Counted from the first letter of the stretch, positions 1 to 13,337 are shown. The stretch is 64,000 bases of DNA from Enterobacter sp. JUb54 (GCF_014298075.1 NZ_CP060418.1:868001-932000); one strand, 5' to 3'. The notes: generated by a model from the letters alone, not told the origin. Program-made: numbers and translations.

Positions 1-242
1 TCAACGGGACGACCGAGGGCGGTTTCCGCCAGCCCGGCACACAACGCTTTGACTTCATCCGCCGTCTGCGCTGAGATCATGCCGAAGGTGTTGGTACCCA
101 GCTCATGAACCTTGCCGTTCTCATCATTGAGCACGAGCGTGAATCCTGCACGGGTGAGGTGATTACTGAGTTCGTTAATTTCGGTTAGCGTCTCTTCCTG
201 AAAGTTAACCGTTGCGACGTGAGTAACAATTTCTGTGCTCAT
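1..242 (-). CDS. ydiZ: YdiZ, GhoS-like small protein (C-terminus cut by window edge)
   Basis: The start codon is at 242 behind an AGGGTGA ribosome-binding site, and the reading frame runs off the left edge after about 80 codons. It reads MSTEIVTHVATVNF and later FTLVLNDENGKVHELGTNTF. The place next to pfkB matches ydiZ of E. coli. The second half resembles the GhoS antitoxin fold: both have a DExG turn, then L..N.F, then an A-E-(I/V)-x-x-L segment. GhoS is an endoribonuclease antitoxin that cleaves ghoT mRNA. No GhoT-like membrane toxin is visible nearby, so an antitoxin role is not supported here and the function remains open. It lies upstream of pfkB on the same strand and could share its transcript. 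Confidence 0.75.
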   Translation of the reverse strand, partial: MSTEIVTHVATVNFQEETLTEINELSNHLTRAGFTLVLNDENGKVHELGTNTFGMISAQTADEVKALCAGLAETALGRPV

Positions 243-302
243 TTTTCACCCTGTTGTAATCCATGAAATTTTTAGCATAGACCAAGATGATGATTTGGCG
301 AC

Positions 303-324
303 TCCCTCTGCGTGAGCAGAGGGA
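303..324 (-). terminator. Hairpin after pfkB
   Basis: A perfect 9-bp stem (303-311 with 316-324, loop GTGA) starts 8 nt past the pfkB stop. There is no strong T-run on the minus strand, so it may be a weak terminator or an mRNA 3'-end stabiliser. Confidence 0.4.
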
Positions 325-331
325 AGGGGAA

Positions 332-1264
332 TTAGCGACCGCAGAGGTAGCGGTAGATTTTTTGCGTGTTTTCCAGCGAGCACAGCCGGGTGCCCTGGTT
401 GATGGTGGCGGCGCTACCGGCGGAGACGCCGAAGCGGACCATGTCTTCCAGACTGGCATTTTCAGCCAGACGCAGGGTCATGGCGCCGACCATGCTGTCA
501 CCGGCGCCGACGGTGCTTTGACTTTTCATCGGCGGTGGAACGACATGAACACTACCGCTGGCATCAACGCCCAGCGCCCCCTGGGGACCGAGAGAAACCA
601 CCACCCGGCGTGCTTTACCCGAATGGATTAACTCTTCCGCCGCCTGGCGCACATCATCCGGCTGGCTGAGATCGCGTTGGACCAGAGCACTGAGCTCTTT
701 TTGGTTGGGTTTGACCAGCTCGATATTGCCGACGGTCAATGCCGCCGCCAGCGCGTCGCCGGAGCTGTCAATAATGCAGCGTAGTCCGTGCTGCTGCGCG
801 TTTTTGACCAGTTGGGTCAGGTCATCCACGCTAATGCCCGGCGGAAGGCTGCCGCTGACGACCAGCAACGAACCCGGTTCGATAGCCAGCACTTTTTCTT
901 CCAGCCGCTGGAATTCCTCTGCCGTTAAGGCGGCCCCTGGCATGACAAAACGGTACTGTTCGCCGCTGGTGCTGACGTGCACATGCAGGTTTTGCCGTGT
1001 CCAGTCCTGAGCGTCGATGGTGTCCACCGGGACATGTTCGCTTTCCAGCAGGGCGGTGAGGTGCTCCCCGGTGGCGCCGCCGGCCGGATAAATCGCCGTC
1101 GCCGTACCGCCAAGGAAGGTGATGGCGCGCGCGACATTAATACCGCCGCCGCCGGGTTCGAAAACCGGCGCGCTGCAACGAAGTTTACCTTCAGGATAGA
1201 TTTGCGGGGTCAGCGTGGCGCTGTCGAGCGAAGGGGCCAGCGTAAGCGTATAGATTTTGGTCAT
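332..1264 (-). CDS. pfkB: 6-phosphofructokinase II
   Basis: This is the ATP-dependent 6-phosphofructokinase isozyme 2 of glycolysis, a PfkB/ribokinase-family sugar kinase unrelated to PfkA. The 310-residue product is very close to E. coli PfkB along its whole length. Visible family signatures are the glycine-rich substrate segment EPGGGGINVARA near residue 35 and the C-terminal anion-hole/catalytic motif STVGAGDSMVGAM, whose Asp is the catalytic base. The start at 1264 (MTKIYTLTL) is chosen because it matches the family N-terminus and has GGAGGA just upstream. A longer frame to 1315 adds 17 non-conserved residues. Confidence 0.97.
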   Translation of the reverse strand: MTKIYTLTLAPSLDSATLTPQIYPEGKLRCSAPVFEPGGGGINVARAITFLGGTATAIYPAGGATGEHLTALLESEHVPVDTIDAQDWTRQNLHVHVSTSGEQYRFVMPGAALTAEEFQRLEEKVLAIEPGSLLVVSGSLPPGISVDDLTQLVKNAQQHGLRCIIDSSGDALAAALTVGNIELVKPNQKELSALVQRDLSQPDDVRQAAEELIHSGKARRVVVSLGPQGALGVDASGSVHVVPPPMKSQSTVGAGDSMVGAMTLRLAENASLEDMVRFGVSAGSAATINQGTRLCSLENTQKIYRYLCGR

Positions 1265-1493
1265 CCAGATTCCTCCATGATACGAATTTAGCTGCTGTGC
1301 TTTTAAGCATGGCACTTCTTGTCTGGAAGGGGAAGCGGTGGCAGGTGGTGTTTTGTAAAGCGCTATTTATTTTTATCATTATGAAATAAAGATTGTTCTG
1401 AGAGCCGTCTTATTCAAAAAATGAAATAGTAATTGATTGCTATGTTAATCGTGCTTTTTTATAATTCTTTGCCTTTCATTGGACCTGCAAGAT

Positions 1494-1620
1494 ACAAAAA
1501 ATCATTCAAGATGCGTCGAGGCGGCAAGGAAAGATTTACCTCCGGGAGCACAGCACATGCTGTGATAGAGGAAGTCTTAGCGGCGCCAGCAAAGAAGTAG
1601 CCTGAAGGATGACGCGTATA
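1494..1620 (-). repeat. ERIC-like intergenic repeat (diverged copy)
   Basis: Read on the minus strand this ~127-bp element starts TATACGCGTCATCCTTCAGG, contains the block CTTGCCGCC and ends near TTGAATGATTTTTTGTAT. The ends and internal block line up with the ERIC element at 31500-31627. The central palindrome differs in sequence but remains self-complementary (CAGCATGTGCTG), as expected when only the RNA/DNA fold is conserved. Its proximity to ydiY means it may be transcribed into that leader. Confidence 0.6.
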
Positions 1621-1641
1621 GCGATCCTTGCGAAAGTTTCC

Positions 1642-1665
1642 GGGACCCGACGGGTCTCTCTTTTT
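1642..1665 (+). terminator. Terminator-like hairpin in the ydiY leader
   Basis: GACCC/GGGTC pairing (1644-1648 with 1652-1656, extendable by two pairs) is followed by TCTCTTTTTG. It ends about 20 nt before the ydiY ATG. It may stop readthrough from upstream or act as an attenuator; the sequence does not decide. Confidence 0.45.
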
Positions 1666-1686
1666 GTTGTACGGACTCTAAATTAA

Positions 1687-2445
1687 ATGAAGCTTTTGAT
1701 GACAGTACCCGCAGCGGCATTGCTGGCGGGGGGGCTCTTTGCGTCTATGCACGCACTGGCCGATGATTCCGTTTTTACTGTTATGGATGACCCTTCCACT
1801 GCCAAAAAACCTTTCGAAGGTGCTGTTAACGCCGGTTATCTGGCGCAGTCCGGAAATACGAAAAGTTCTTCAATGACTGCGGATTCAACACTCACCTGGT
1901 ACGGCAGCACCACGGCATGGTCGCTGTGGGGTAATGCCAGCAACACCTCGTCGAACGACCAGCGCTCTTCCGAGAAATATGCGGTGGGTGGCCGTAGCCG
2001 TTACAACCTGACCGACAGCAACTATGTCTTTGGCCAGGCCAGCTGGTTGACCGACCGCTATAACGGTTATCAGCAGCGCGATGTATTAACCGCCGGTTAC
2101 GGTCGCCAGATCCTCAACGGCCCGGTCCACAGTCTGCGTTTTGAATTCGGTCCTGGCGTACGCTATGACGAGTATACCGACGGCGATAACGACACCCAAC
2201 CGCTGGGCTATGCGTCCGGTACCTGGGCCTGGCAGATGACGGATAACACCAAGTTCACTCAGGGTGTATCGGTCTTTGGCGCGCAGGACACGACGCTGAA
2301 CTCGGAAAGTGCATTAAACGTCGCAATCAATGCGCATTTCGCACTGCGGGTTGCCTACAATCTGACCTGGAACTCCGAGCCGCCGGCATCGGCGCCAGAG
2401 CATACCGATCGTCGCACCACGCTGTCGCTAGGTTATAAAATGTAA
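1687..2445 (+). CDS. ydiY: YdiY, DUF481 outer-membrane beta-barrel protein
   Basis: The 252-residue protein matches E. coli YdiY over its whole length. A Sec signal peptide (hydrophobic core up to MHALA, about residues 1-25) precedes a domain of alternating aromatic/polar strands ending in LSLGYKM, the typical end of an outer-membrane beta-barrel. Such DUF481 proteins are thought to be outer-membrane proteins, in some contexts acid-induced; the substrate is unknown. No good Shine-Dalgarno is visible before the ATG (CTCTAAATTAA). A hairpin plus T-run sits in the leader, so expression may depend on conditions. It is divergent from pfkB and lies upstream of a small secreted-protein gene. Confidence 0.9.
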   Translation: MKLLMTVPAAALLAGGLFASMHALADDSVFTVMDDPSTAKKPFEGAVNAGYLAQSGNTKSSSMTADSTLTWYGSTTAWSLWGNASNTSSNDQRSSEKYAVGGRSRYNLTDSNYVFGQASWLTDRYNGYQQRDVLTAGYGRQILNGPVHSLRFEFGPGVRYDEYTDGDNDTQPLGYASGTWAWQMTDNTKFTQGVSVFGAQDTTLNSESALNVAINAHFALRVAYNLTWNSEPPASAPEHTDRRTTLSLGYKM

Positions 2446-2634
2446 TATATTTCAGGCCGGTAAATCCGGCCTGATTGTTTTGAAATTAGCAATAAGTGAC
2501 ATTATTATTTTTGGTCTTCAGTTTTGTTTTTTATAAAAAGAAAATAGCCTCCATATTTCCTTCACAATTGCTTAATTCGACACGCCTTCTGACATGTTTT
2601 ACGTTAATTTGACACAAATAGCTAAATATTGGCT

Positions 2635-2663
2635 CGGACAAAGTTGTGATCTGGATCTATACT
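2635..2663 (+). promoter_or_regulatory. Possible sigma70 promoter for the small secreted gene
   Basis: CGGACA (2635-2640), a 17-bp spacer and TATACT (2658-2663) lie 65 bp before the ATG at 2728. The -10 is close to consensus (5 of 6); the -35 is only a fair match. Confidence 0.4.
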
Positions 2664-2727
2664 GTGGTTTATCGACAGAGACGAGCGCTTTGCCGAAAAA
2701 CCTTAAGTAAATAAGAGAACCACCATC

Positions 2728-2961
2728 ATGAAAAATAGCAAAATCGCAATGGCGGCTGCCGTGCTGTGCACCCTGTCGTTTGGCGCATTCGCCGCCGATC
2801 AGGTCCCACCGTCAGGCGCTACCGAACATACACAAATTGGCATTGCCAAAGCGACGGATGTCGAAGCGGGTTCTAATATTGCTCCCGGTTCACAATCAAC
2901 CGGTCACACTATGGATGATGCTTTTAATGTGCATACTCTTGTTGCCGGTGAGTGGTCCTGA
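2728..2961 (+). CDS. Small secreted protein of unknown function
   Basis: This 77-residue reading frame has a convincing signal peptide: MKNSKIAMAAAVLCTLSFGAFA, with cleavage after AFA. The mature chain is only about 55 residues, rich in Thr, Gly, Ala and His, with no Cys. The ATG is preceded by AAGAGAACCACC, an acceptable ribosome-binding site, and a plausible promoter lies upstream. The N-terminus resembles the leader of YhcN/BhsA (DUF1471) stress proteins, but the mature part does not follow that domain convincingly. I do not recognise it. E. coli has arpB remnants at this position, so it is not part of the shared backbone. It may be a short periplasmic protein or a shortened DUF1471 relative. 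Confidence 0.6.
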   Translation: MKNSKIAMAAAVLCTLSFGAFAADQVPPSGATEHTQIGIAKATDVEAGSNIAPGSQSTGHTMDDAFNVHTLVAGEWS

Positions 2962-3254
2962 TATTTCGCCTGTACATCGCGTATATTAAATTCAGGAAAT
3001 ATAAAGCCGGGTAAAGATGTACCGGTTTATTTCCCGAGTTTTACTTCAAAGTTATTTATGTTTTCTCCTGAATTCCACGCCTGATTATTTTAATGACGGC
3101 AGCGTGGTTTCATGGTTTATCCCCTGACGAATTACCCCATAACTTTTTATCCACCCCCATTGTTTTATCAATCATTGCAACCATTTATCCTGTTCAGACT
3201 TTTAACCCGCAGAAATGATGTGTAGACTAAAGGTCGGTGTTATCAGCAGGCGGC
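2962..3254 (+). other. Non-coding upstream part of the thrS leader region
   Basis: This AT-rich spacer carries short inverted sequences such as AAATATAAAGCCGGG...CCGGTTTATTTCCCG around 2995-3037, which could fold as a terminator-like hairpin for the preceding gene. The thrS promoter is expected near its right end, but I cannot place it exactly. No coding sequence is supported. Confidence 0.4.
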
Positions 3255-3399
3255 TACAGGTGGGAACGGTTCGGTAAACGGGCGTCCTCATATTTCGCAG
3301 AGTGAAGCGGGAGCTGTGCTACAACTTGTTGATAATTATGATTATATTGTTTTGTATGTGCTCTTTCGTGCGGGGCACCACTGCAAATAAGGACATGAA
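3255..3399 (+). promoter_or_regulatory. thrS translational operator (tRNA-Thr mimic leader)
   Basis: ThrS of E. coli represses its own translation by binding a leader that imitates tRNA-Thr anticodon arms. The same layout is readable here. A hairpin (GTGCTC pairing with GGGCAC around 3358-3378) presents a CGT triplet at 3367-3369, 31-33 nt before the ATG, equivalent to the threonine anticodon loop. A further stem-loop region lies upstream (about 3255-3325). The Shine-Dalgarno AAGGAC (3389-3394) follows. That ThrS binding competes with the ribosome is established for E. coli and inferred here. Confidence 0.75.
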
Positions 3400-5328
3400 A
3401 TGCCTGTAATTACGCTTCCTGATGGCAGCCAACGCCATTTTGACCACGCAGTCAGCCCGCTGGATGTTGCTCTGGATATCGGTCCAGGCCTCGCGAAAGC
3501 GACTATCGCCGGACGTGTTAATGGTGAGCTGGTTGATGCCTGCGACCCTATCGAAAACGATGCAACCCTCTCTATCATCACCGCTAAAGATGAAGATGGT
3601 CTGGAGATCATTCGTCACTCCTGCGCGCATCTGTTAGGTCACGCCATTAAGCAACTGTGGCCCAATACCAAAATGGCCATCGGCCCGGTTATCGACAACG
3701 GCTTCTATTATGATGTCGACCTCGACCATACGCTGACCCAGGAAGATATCGACGCGCTCGAAAAACGTATGCACGAGCTCGCCGAAAAGAACTACGACGT
3801 CATCAAGAAGAAAGTCAGCTGGCACGAAGCGCGTGAAACCTTCGTCAAGCGTGGCGAAACCTATAAGGTTTCAATTCTTGATGAAAACATCGCCCATGAT
3901 GACAAGCCTGGCTTGTACCATCACGAAGAATATGTCGATATGTGCCGTGGACCGCACGTACCGAACATGCGTTTCTGCCATCACTTCAAACTGATGAAAA
4001 CCGCAGGCGCGTACTGGCGTGGCGATAGCAACAACAAGATGCTGCAGCGTATTTACGGCACCGCATGGGCCGATAAAAAAGCGCTTAACGCGCATCTGCT
4101 GCGTCTGGAAGAAGCATCTAAGCGTGACCACCGCAAGATCGGTAAGCAGCTCGACCTGTATCATATGCAGGAAGAAGCTCCGGGAATGGTGTTCTGGCAT
4201 AATGACGGCTGGACTATCTTCCGCGAACTGGAAACTTTCGTTCGTTCTAAACTGAAAGAGTACCAGTATCAGGAAGTGAAAGGCCCGTTCATGATGGACC
4301 GCGTGCTGTGGGAAAAAACCGGGCACTGGGACAACTACAAAGATGCGATGTTCACTACCTCTTCCGAGAACCGTGAATACTGCATCAAGCCGATGAACTG
4401 CCCGGGTCACGTCCAGATCTTTAACCAGGGTCTGAAATCGTACCGCGATCTGCCGTTGCGTATGGCAGAGTTCGGTAGCTGCCATCGAAACGAGCCGTCG
4501 GGTGCACTGCATGGCCTGATGCGCGTACGTGGCTTCACACAGGATGATGCACACATCTTCTGTACTGAAGATCAGGTACGTGATGAAGTAAACGCTTGTA
4601 TTCGTATGGTCTACGATATGTACAGCACTTTTGGCTTCGAGAAAATCGTCGTCAAACTCTCAACTCGTCCGGAAAAACGTATCGGTAGTGACGAGACCTG
4701 GGATCGTGCTGAGGCGGATCTGGCAGTCGCGCTGGAAGAAAACAATATCCCGTTTGAATATCAACTGGGTGAAGGCGCGTTCTACGGTCCGAAAATTGAA
4801 TTTACATTGTATGACTGCCTCGATCGTGCATGGCAGTGCGGTACTGTACAGCTGGACTTCTCCCTGCCGCAGCGTTTAAGCGCCTCTTATGTTGGCGAAA
4901 GCAACGAGCGTCAGGTCCCGGTAATGATTCACCGTGCCATTCTTGGTTCACTGGAGCGCTTCATCGGCATCCTGACCGAAGAGTTCGCCGGCTTCTTCCC
5001 AACCTGGCTTGCGCCGGTGCAGGTTGTAGTGATGAATATTACTGATTCTCAGTCTGAATACGTTAACGAATTGACCCGTAAACTACAAAATGCGGGTATT
5101 CGGGTAAAAGCGGACTTGAGAAATGAGAAGATTGGCTTTAAAATCCGCGAGCACACTTTACGTCGTGTCCCGTATATGCTGGTCTGTGGCGACAAAGAAG
5201 TCGAAGCCGGCAAAGTTGCGGTGCGTACCCGTCGTGGTAAAGACCTCGGCAGCATGGACGTAAACGAAGTGATCGAAAAGCTGCAACAAGAGATTCGCAG
5301 CCGCAGTCTTCAACAACTGGAGGAATAA
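3400..5328 (+). CDS. thrS: Threonine--tRNA ligase
   Basis: Class II aminoacyl-tRNA synthetase that charges tRNA-Thr. At 642 residues it has the E. coli length and matches it throughout. In order: the N-terminal TGS domain (1-62), the editing domain carrying [10 protein letters not shown] around residue 73, the catalytic core and the C-terminal anticodon-binding domain. The zinc ligands Cys334 (MNCPGH), His385 (DDAHIF) and His511 (MIHRAI) are all present. Translation is autoregulated through the upstream operator. It is the first gene of thrS-infC-rpmI-rplT; infC starts 3 nt after its stop, with the infC ribosome-binding site inside the thrS 3' end. Confidence 0.98.
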   Translation: MPVITLPDGSQRHFDHAVSPLDVALDIGPGLAKATIAGRVNGELVDACDPIENDATLSIITAKDEDGLEIIRHSCAHLLGHAIKQLWPNTKMAIGPVIDNGFYYDVDLDHTLTQEDIDALEKRMHELAEKNYDVIKKKVSWHEARETFVKRGETYKVSILDENIAHDDKPGLYHHEEYVDMCRGPHVPNMRFCHHFKLMKTAGAYWRGDSNNKMLQRIYGTAWADKKALNAHLLRLEEASKRDHRKIGKQLDLYHMQEEAPGMVFWHNDGWTIFRELETFVRSKLKEYQYQEVKGPFMMDRVLWEKTGHWDNYKDAMFTTSSENREYCIKPMNCPGHVQIFNQGLKSYRDLPLRMAEFGSCHRNEPSGALHGLMRVRGFTQDDAHIFCTEDQVRDEVNACIRMVYDMYSTFGFEKIVVKLSTRPEKRIGSDETWDRAEADLAVALEENNIPFEYQLGEGAFYGPKIEFTLYDCLDRAWQCGTVQLDFSLPQRLSASYVGESNERQVPVMIHRAILGSLERFIGILTEEFAGFFPTWLAPVQVVVMNITDSQSEYVNELTRKLQNAGIRVKADLRNEKIGFKIREHTLRRVPYMLVCGDKEVEAGKVAVRTRRGKDLGSMDVNEVIEKLQQEIRSRSLQQLEE

Positions 5329-6169
<841 letters not shown>

Positions 6170-6198
6170 GTCGTTAACCCTTTTAACTTTTTAATTAG

Positions 6199-6576
<378 letters not shown>

Positions 6577-6584
6577 GCCAGTTG

Positions 6585-6611
6585 AAAGAGGGAGCTTGTC
6601 TCCCTCTTTTT
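6585..6611 (+). terminator. Rho-independent terminator after rplT
   Basis: A 9-bp stem AAAGAGGGA/TCCCTCTTT with a 7-nt loop merges into a T-run (TTTTT). Confidence 0.9.
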
Positions 6612-6658
6612 GTTTATGCCCGTCTTAGAATTATTTCGGGCATAACCCTATCAGAAGA

Positions 6659-6687
6659 TTGACTTTTATTGCTGTAAGCTTTTCAAT
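6659..6687 (+). promoter_or_regulatory. Probable pheM-pheST promoter
   Basis: TTGACT (6659-6664), a 17-bp spacer and TTCAAT (6682-6687) lie 40 bp upstream of the pheM leader peptide, where the E. coli pheST promoter also lies. Confidence 0.55.
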
Positions 6688-6726
6688 ACAGCTCTTACGT
6701 TTAGTTCCTGACAAGGTAATGCAAGC

Positions 6727-6771
6727 ATGAATGCTGCTATTTTCCGCTTCTTTTTTTACTTTAGCACCTGA
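6727..6771 (+). CDS. pheM: pheST leader peptide PheM
   Basis: A 14-codon open frame encodes [14 protein letters not shown], identical to the E. coli PheM leader peptide, with five Phe codons in eight positions. When charged tRNA-Phe is scarce the ribosome stalls on these codons and prevents the downstream terminator from forming, so pheST transcription rises. The attenuator hairpin follows about 50 nt later. Confidence 0.95.
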
Positions 6772-6817
6772 ATCCAGGAGGCTAGCGCGTGAAAGATGAA
6801 ACGGAAAACAGCGCCAG

Positions 6818-6844
6818 AAAGCCTCCCACTGTGGAGGCTTTTTT
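6818..6844 (+). terminator. pheST attenuator
   Basis: AAAGCCTCC/GGAGGCTTT (loop CACTGT, 6827-6832) followed by TTTTTT forms the terminator of the pheM attenuation system. Readthrough gives pheST and ihfA expression. Confidence 0.92.
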
Positions 6845-6931
6845 CGTATATGAACCCGTTCATGCTATTTCAAGCTGCAGGGGCGTTAGTCAGTTTGCGC
6901 CCGCGACGACAGAGACCTTTTTGCCACGTGA

Positions 6932-10402
<3,471 letters not shown>

Positions 10403-10406
10403 ACCT

Positions 10407-10706
10407 ATGGCGCTTACAAAAGCTGAAATGTCAGAATATCTGTTTGATAAGCTTGGGCTTAGCAAGCGGGATGCCAAAGAACTGGTAGAGTTGTTTTTCG
10501 AAGAGGTTCGTCGTGCTTTGGAAAACGGAGAACAGGTTAAACTCTCCGGGTTCGGCAACTTCGATTTGCGGGATAAAAACCAACGCCCGGGTCGTAACCC
10601 GAAAACGGGGGAAGATATTCCCATTACAGCCCGGCGTGTGGTGACCTTCAGACCCGGTCAGAAACTGAAAAGCCGTGTCGAAAACGCTTCGCCCAGAGAA
10701 AAATAA
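10407..10706 (+). CDS. ihfA: Integration host factor alpha subunit
   Basis: A 99-residue DNA-bending protein of the HU/IHF family that forms a heterodimer with IhfB. The sequence ([19 protein letters not shown]..., [20 protein letters not shown]) is nearly identical to E. coli. The arm that inserts the conserved Pro (NPKTGEDIP) into DNA is intact. It is the last gene of the pheST unit and is followed by a strong hairpin shared with the convergent RidA-like gene. Confidence 0.98.
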   Translation: MALTKAEMSEYLFDKLGLSKRDAKELVELFFEEVRRALENGEQVKLSGFGNFDLRDKNQRPGRNPKTGEDIPITARRVVTFRPGQKLKSRVENASPREK

Positions 10707-10718
10707 TCTGAACTAACT

Positions 10719-10745
10719 AAAAAGGCCGCTTCTGCGGCCTTTTTC
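10719..10745. terminator. Bidirectional terminator between ihfA and the RidA gene
   Basis: AAAAGGCCGC TTCT GCGGCCTTTTT has an A-run on one side and a T-run on the other, so it can stop both convergent transcripts. Confidence 0.9.
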
Positions 10746-10768
10746 TTTGGCATTTTTTGTATTGAACG

Positions 10769-11122
10769 TTAAGACTTTACGGCCGTTATCATCACTTCGA
10801 CCAGAATGTCCGGGCGCGCCATCTCGGCCTGCACCGCCGCTCGTGCCGGGCTGTGACCTTCCGGCAACCACGCAACCCACTCCTCATTAAATCCGGCAAA
10901 ATCTTGCGCCATATTCTTTAGCCACACCTGCGCGGAAAGCAGGTGGCGATTATCGCTCCCGGCCTCTGCCAGCAATGCATCAACTTTCGCTAACACCTCC
11001 CGGGTCTGCAGCCGGATATCCTGGTCGCTGCTAATCGGGGTTTGCCCGGATAAAAAAATCAGATCGCCATACCCGACGCTGGCGGAAAGACGGGGTTGCG
11101 GGTGGTTACGTTGGATGGTCAT
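10769..11122 (-). CDS. RidA-family imine/enamine deaminase
   Basis: The 117-residue product is a RidA/YjgF/YER057c family member. RidA proteins hydrolyse reactive imines and enamines released by amino-acid oxidases and PLP enzymes. The conserved ligand-binding Arg (R94 in PARAAVQAE) and the following Glu (E109 in VEVMITA) are present. The start at 11122 is chosen because its ATG overlaps the stop of the upstream DadA-like oxidase gene in an ATGA junction, which couples their translation. The imine made by the oxidase would be the natural substrate. The sequence is not the housekeeping RidA. In vivo substrate unknown. Confidence 0.88.
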   Translation of the reverse strand: MTIQRNHPQPRLSASVGYGDLIFLSGQTPISSDQDIRLQTREVLAKVDALLAEAGSDNRHLLSAQVWLKNMAQDFAGFNEEWVAWLPEGHSPARAAVQAEMARPDILVEVMITAVKS

Positions 11123-12372
11123 ACGGCGTGTTCCCATGTCAGGCCTGCTAAAGAAATTGCAGGGTTATCATCATTGAGCAGGGCGGCAAGGACTACCGCG
11201 CTGCCGGCAGCCAGGGTGAAGCCAAGGCTCCCCTGACCGAGGTTCATCCACAGATTCTGATAGCCGGCACGGCCAAGCAGCGGCGGCCCGGCCGGTGTTG
11301 AAGGGCGCATGCCGCACCAGGCTTCAGCATCCTCAATACCCTGTAACTCCGGAAAACTACGGGCGACGATCTTTTTGAGCGCCTGGATCCGCTCCGGGCG
11401 CAGTTCATCGCCGTCGTAGCCGATGTCGACCATCGCCGCAATGCGCAGGCGGTCGCCCAGGCGGGCGTAGACCACCTTATGGCCGTAGTCGGTGACGCTG
11501 AGGTCCGGGGCGATACCGGGCGCTGTCGGGAAGGGCAGGGTCAGACTGTAGCCTTTTAGCGCACACAGCGGCACGCGCACCCCGGTCGTTGCCAGTAAGG
11601 GCGCGCTGCCGTTACCCGCCGCCACGATGTACTCATCGCCGACGATGATTCCCTGGCTGGTGTCGACGGAGTGAATGCGGCCGGCTTGTTTATTCAACTG
11701 CTGCACTTCGCAATGGCTGGTCAGCGTAAAGCTGGGGCTGGCGTTCAGCTTGCGAAGCAGCGCCTGACAGAATTTTTGGCAGTCGGCGGTTTCATCGCCA
11801 GGGGAATAAATACCGCCTTGCAGCGCGGAGTGAATGTATTTCAATGCCGGCTCAAGCTGAATACACTCATCGGCATTCAGCGCCTGCTGATATTGCGGGT
11901 TGATACCTTTTGCGGCTTTATTGAAATCATATGCCCGGCGATGAACAATTAATTTCCCGGAACGTCGCCAGTGAAAGTCGCTCAGATTATCCTCATTCAG
12001 CCATTCCTGCATCACCTGACGGCTCAATAATGACAGACGCAGAATATGGTCGCCGTTGACCTTATTGGTCTGGCTGTTACAGGCGAGGAGAAACTGCAGC
12101 AGCCAGCGCCATTGATCCGGCGCCATTTTCAAACGCATATTCAGCGGAGAGTCGCTTTTCCCCATCCACTTTATTCCCTGCAGGGGAACGCCGCGGTCGG
12201 CCAGCGGTGCCACATAACGGTAGCTAAGCTGTCCGCCATTGGCGAAACTGGTCGCCATACCGGGTTGTGCCTGACGCTCCAGCAATTGAACCTGGTGGCC
12301 GCCTTTAATTAACTCATAGGCCGTTGCCAGCCCAATCACTCCGCCGCCGATAATGACAATGCGCTTTTTCAT
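11119..12372 (-). CDS. DadA-type FAD-dependent D-amino-acid dehydrogenase
   Basis: This 417-residue oxidoreductase opens with the dinucleotide-binding motif IIGGGVIGLATAYEL, and the C-terminal FAD contact region GMRPSTPAGPPLLGR is typical of the DadA/DAO family. DadA enzymes oxidise D-amino acids to imino acids and pass electrons to the respiratory chain. It is distinct from the usual dadAX locus: there is no alanine racemase next to it, and its partners are a RidA gene (4-nt overlap), a LysR regulator and a transporter. It may act on another D-amino acid or a cyclic or N-substituted amino acid; the sequence does not say which. Confidence 0.85.
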   Translation of the reverse strand: MKKRIVIIGGGVIGLATAYELIKGGHQVQLLERQAQPGMATSFANGGQLSYRYVAPLADRGVPLQGIKWMGKSDSPLNMRLKMAPDQWRWLLQFLLACNSQTNKVNGDHILRLSLLSRQVMQEWLNEDNLSDFHWRRSGKLIVHRRAYDFNKAAKGINPQYQQALNADECIQLEPALKYIHSALQGGIYSPGDETADCQKFCQALLRKLNASPSFTLTSHCEVQQLNKQAGRIHSVDTSQGIIVGDEYIVAAGNGSAPLLATTGVRVPLCALKGYSLTLPFPTAPGIAPDLSVTDYGHKVVYARLGDRLRIAAMVDIGYDGDELRPERIQALKKIVARSFPELQGIEDAEAWCGMRPSTPAGPPLLGRAGYQNLWMNLGQGSLGFTLAAGSAVVLAALLNDDNPAISLAGLTWEHAV

Positions 12373-12422
12373 ATCCTGATATATCCGCCACTGATAAATA
12401 CCTGCGCTTTATGTCAAAGCAT

Positions 12423-13337
12423 TTACCGGTGTGGCGCAATTGACTTTTTATTTTCAGGGTATAACTCCAGGTTAATCTCCTGCAGCTGGTGGCGAAGTTG
12501 CTTGCAGAGAAAATCGACCAGTTTCTGGCTAATGGGACTGAGCGAAACATCCGCCCGTCGCAGCAGGCACAGGGGGAGCAGCATCGGCGGCTCGATAGGG
12601 TGAATCAGCGCCGGGTCGAGGTTATGCCGGGCGGAAAAAATATCGGTAATGCTGCATCCCATTCCGCGTTTCACGAACTCGGTGGCCATGTAATAGGTTT
12701 GCACGTTCAGGCGGGTGGTTAAAAAATCACGGCGGGTGGCGATGGCGGCGGAGAGCGAATGAGGGCCGGGCGAGATCCAGCGCTGCTGGTCAATCTCATC
12801 AATCGCCACCGCACCCTGACGGAAATCCCGGTCGATATAGACCAGCGGAACCTCGGCAATCACGGTGGATGTGATCTCCCCTTGCTGAACAGGCTGTAAC
12901 GTCAGGGCCAGATCGATCTCGCGCAGGTCCAGTTTTTTGACCAGGGTCTCAGTATGTTCGGTACTGAGGGTCATCACCAGATTGCTGTTTTGCTGATAGA
13001 AATCGGTAACCAGTTCCGGAACCAGACTCAGGCCGAGACTCGGCAGGCAGCCAAGGCTGATTTTCGCTCTCGGGTCGCGGGCAAGGTTATCGGCCAGCAG
13101 CCGCAGGTTATCCAGATCCTGGTAGATATTCTGGGCTTTTTCGAACAGCGTCAGCGCTTCGCTGCTCGGCAGCAGCTTACCGCGAACTCGCTGGAAGAGT
13201 TGAAAACCGAGCTTCTGCTCGGCGTTTTTCAGCGCTTTGCTGGCGGCAGGTTGAGAGATATTCAGCGATTCCGCCGCGCGAGAAAGTGTGCCGCAGGTCA
13301 TCACGGCGTGGAAGATTTCCAGGTGACGCAGTTTCAT
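12423..13337 (-). CDS. LysR-type transcriptional regulator
   Basis: This 304-residue protein has an N-terminal winged helix-turn-helix (MKLRHLEIFHAVMTCGTLSRAAESLNISQPAASKALKNAE) and a C-terminal effector domain of the periplasmic-binding type. It lies between the oxidase gene (same strand, 50 bp downstream) and the divergent transporter gene (start at 13615), the usual place for the regulator of such a module. Its inducer would be a substrate or product of the oxidase. Confidence 0.9.
   Translation of the reverse strand: MKLRHLEIFHAVMTCGTLSRAAESLNISQPAASKALKNAEQKLGFQLFQRVRGKLLPSSEALTLFEKAQNIYQDLDNLRLLADNLARDPRAKISLGCLPSLGLSLVPELVTDFYQQNSNLVMTLSTEHTETLVKKLDLREIDLALTLQPVQQGEITSTVIAEVPLVYIDRDFRQGAVAIDEIDQQRWISPGPHSLSAAIATRRDFLTTRLNVQTYYMATEFVKRGMGCSITDIFSARHNLDPALIHPIEPPMLLPLCLLRRADVSLSPISQKLVDFLCKQLRHQLQEINLELYPENKKSIAPHR

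Larger units (their letters stand above)
1265..1686. other. Intergenic region between divergent pfkB and ydiY
   Basis: This 422-bp spacer holds the pfkB upstream region, an AT-rich stretch around 1360-1480, an ERIC-like repeat (1494-1620) and a hairpin followed by a T-run directly before ydiY. No further coding sequence is supported. Confidence 0.6.

Noticed and set aside
2962-2989. Frameshifted continuation of the small secreted protein
   Set aside because: Neither of the other frames downstream continues into a DUF1471-like sequence, so the gene is taken as complete at 77 codons.
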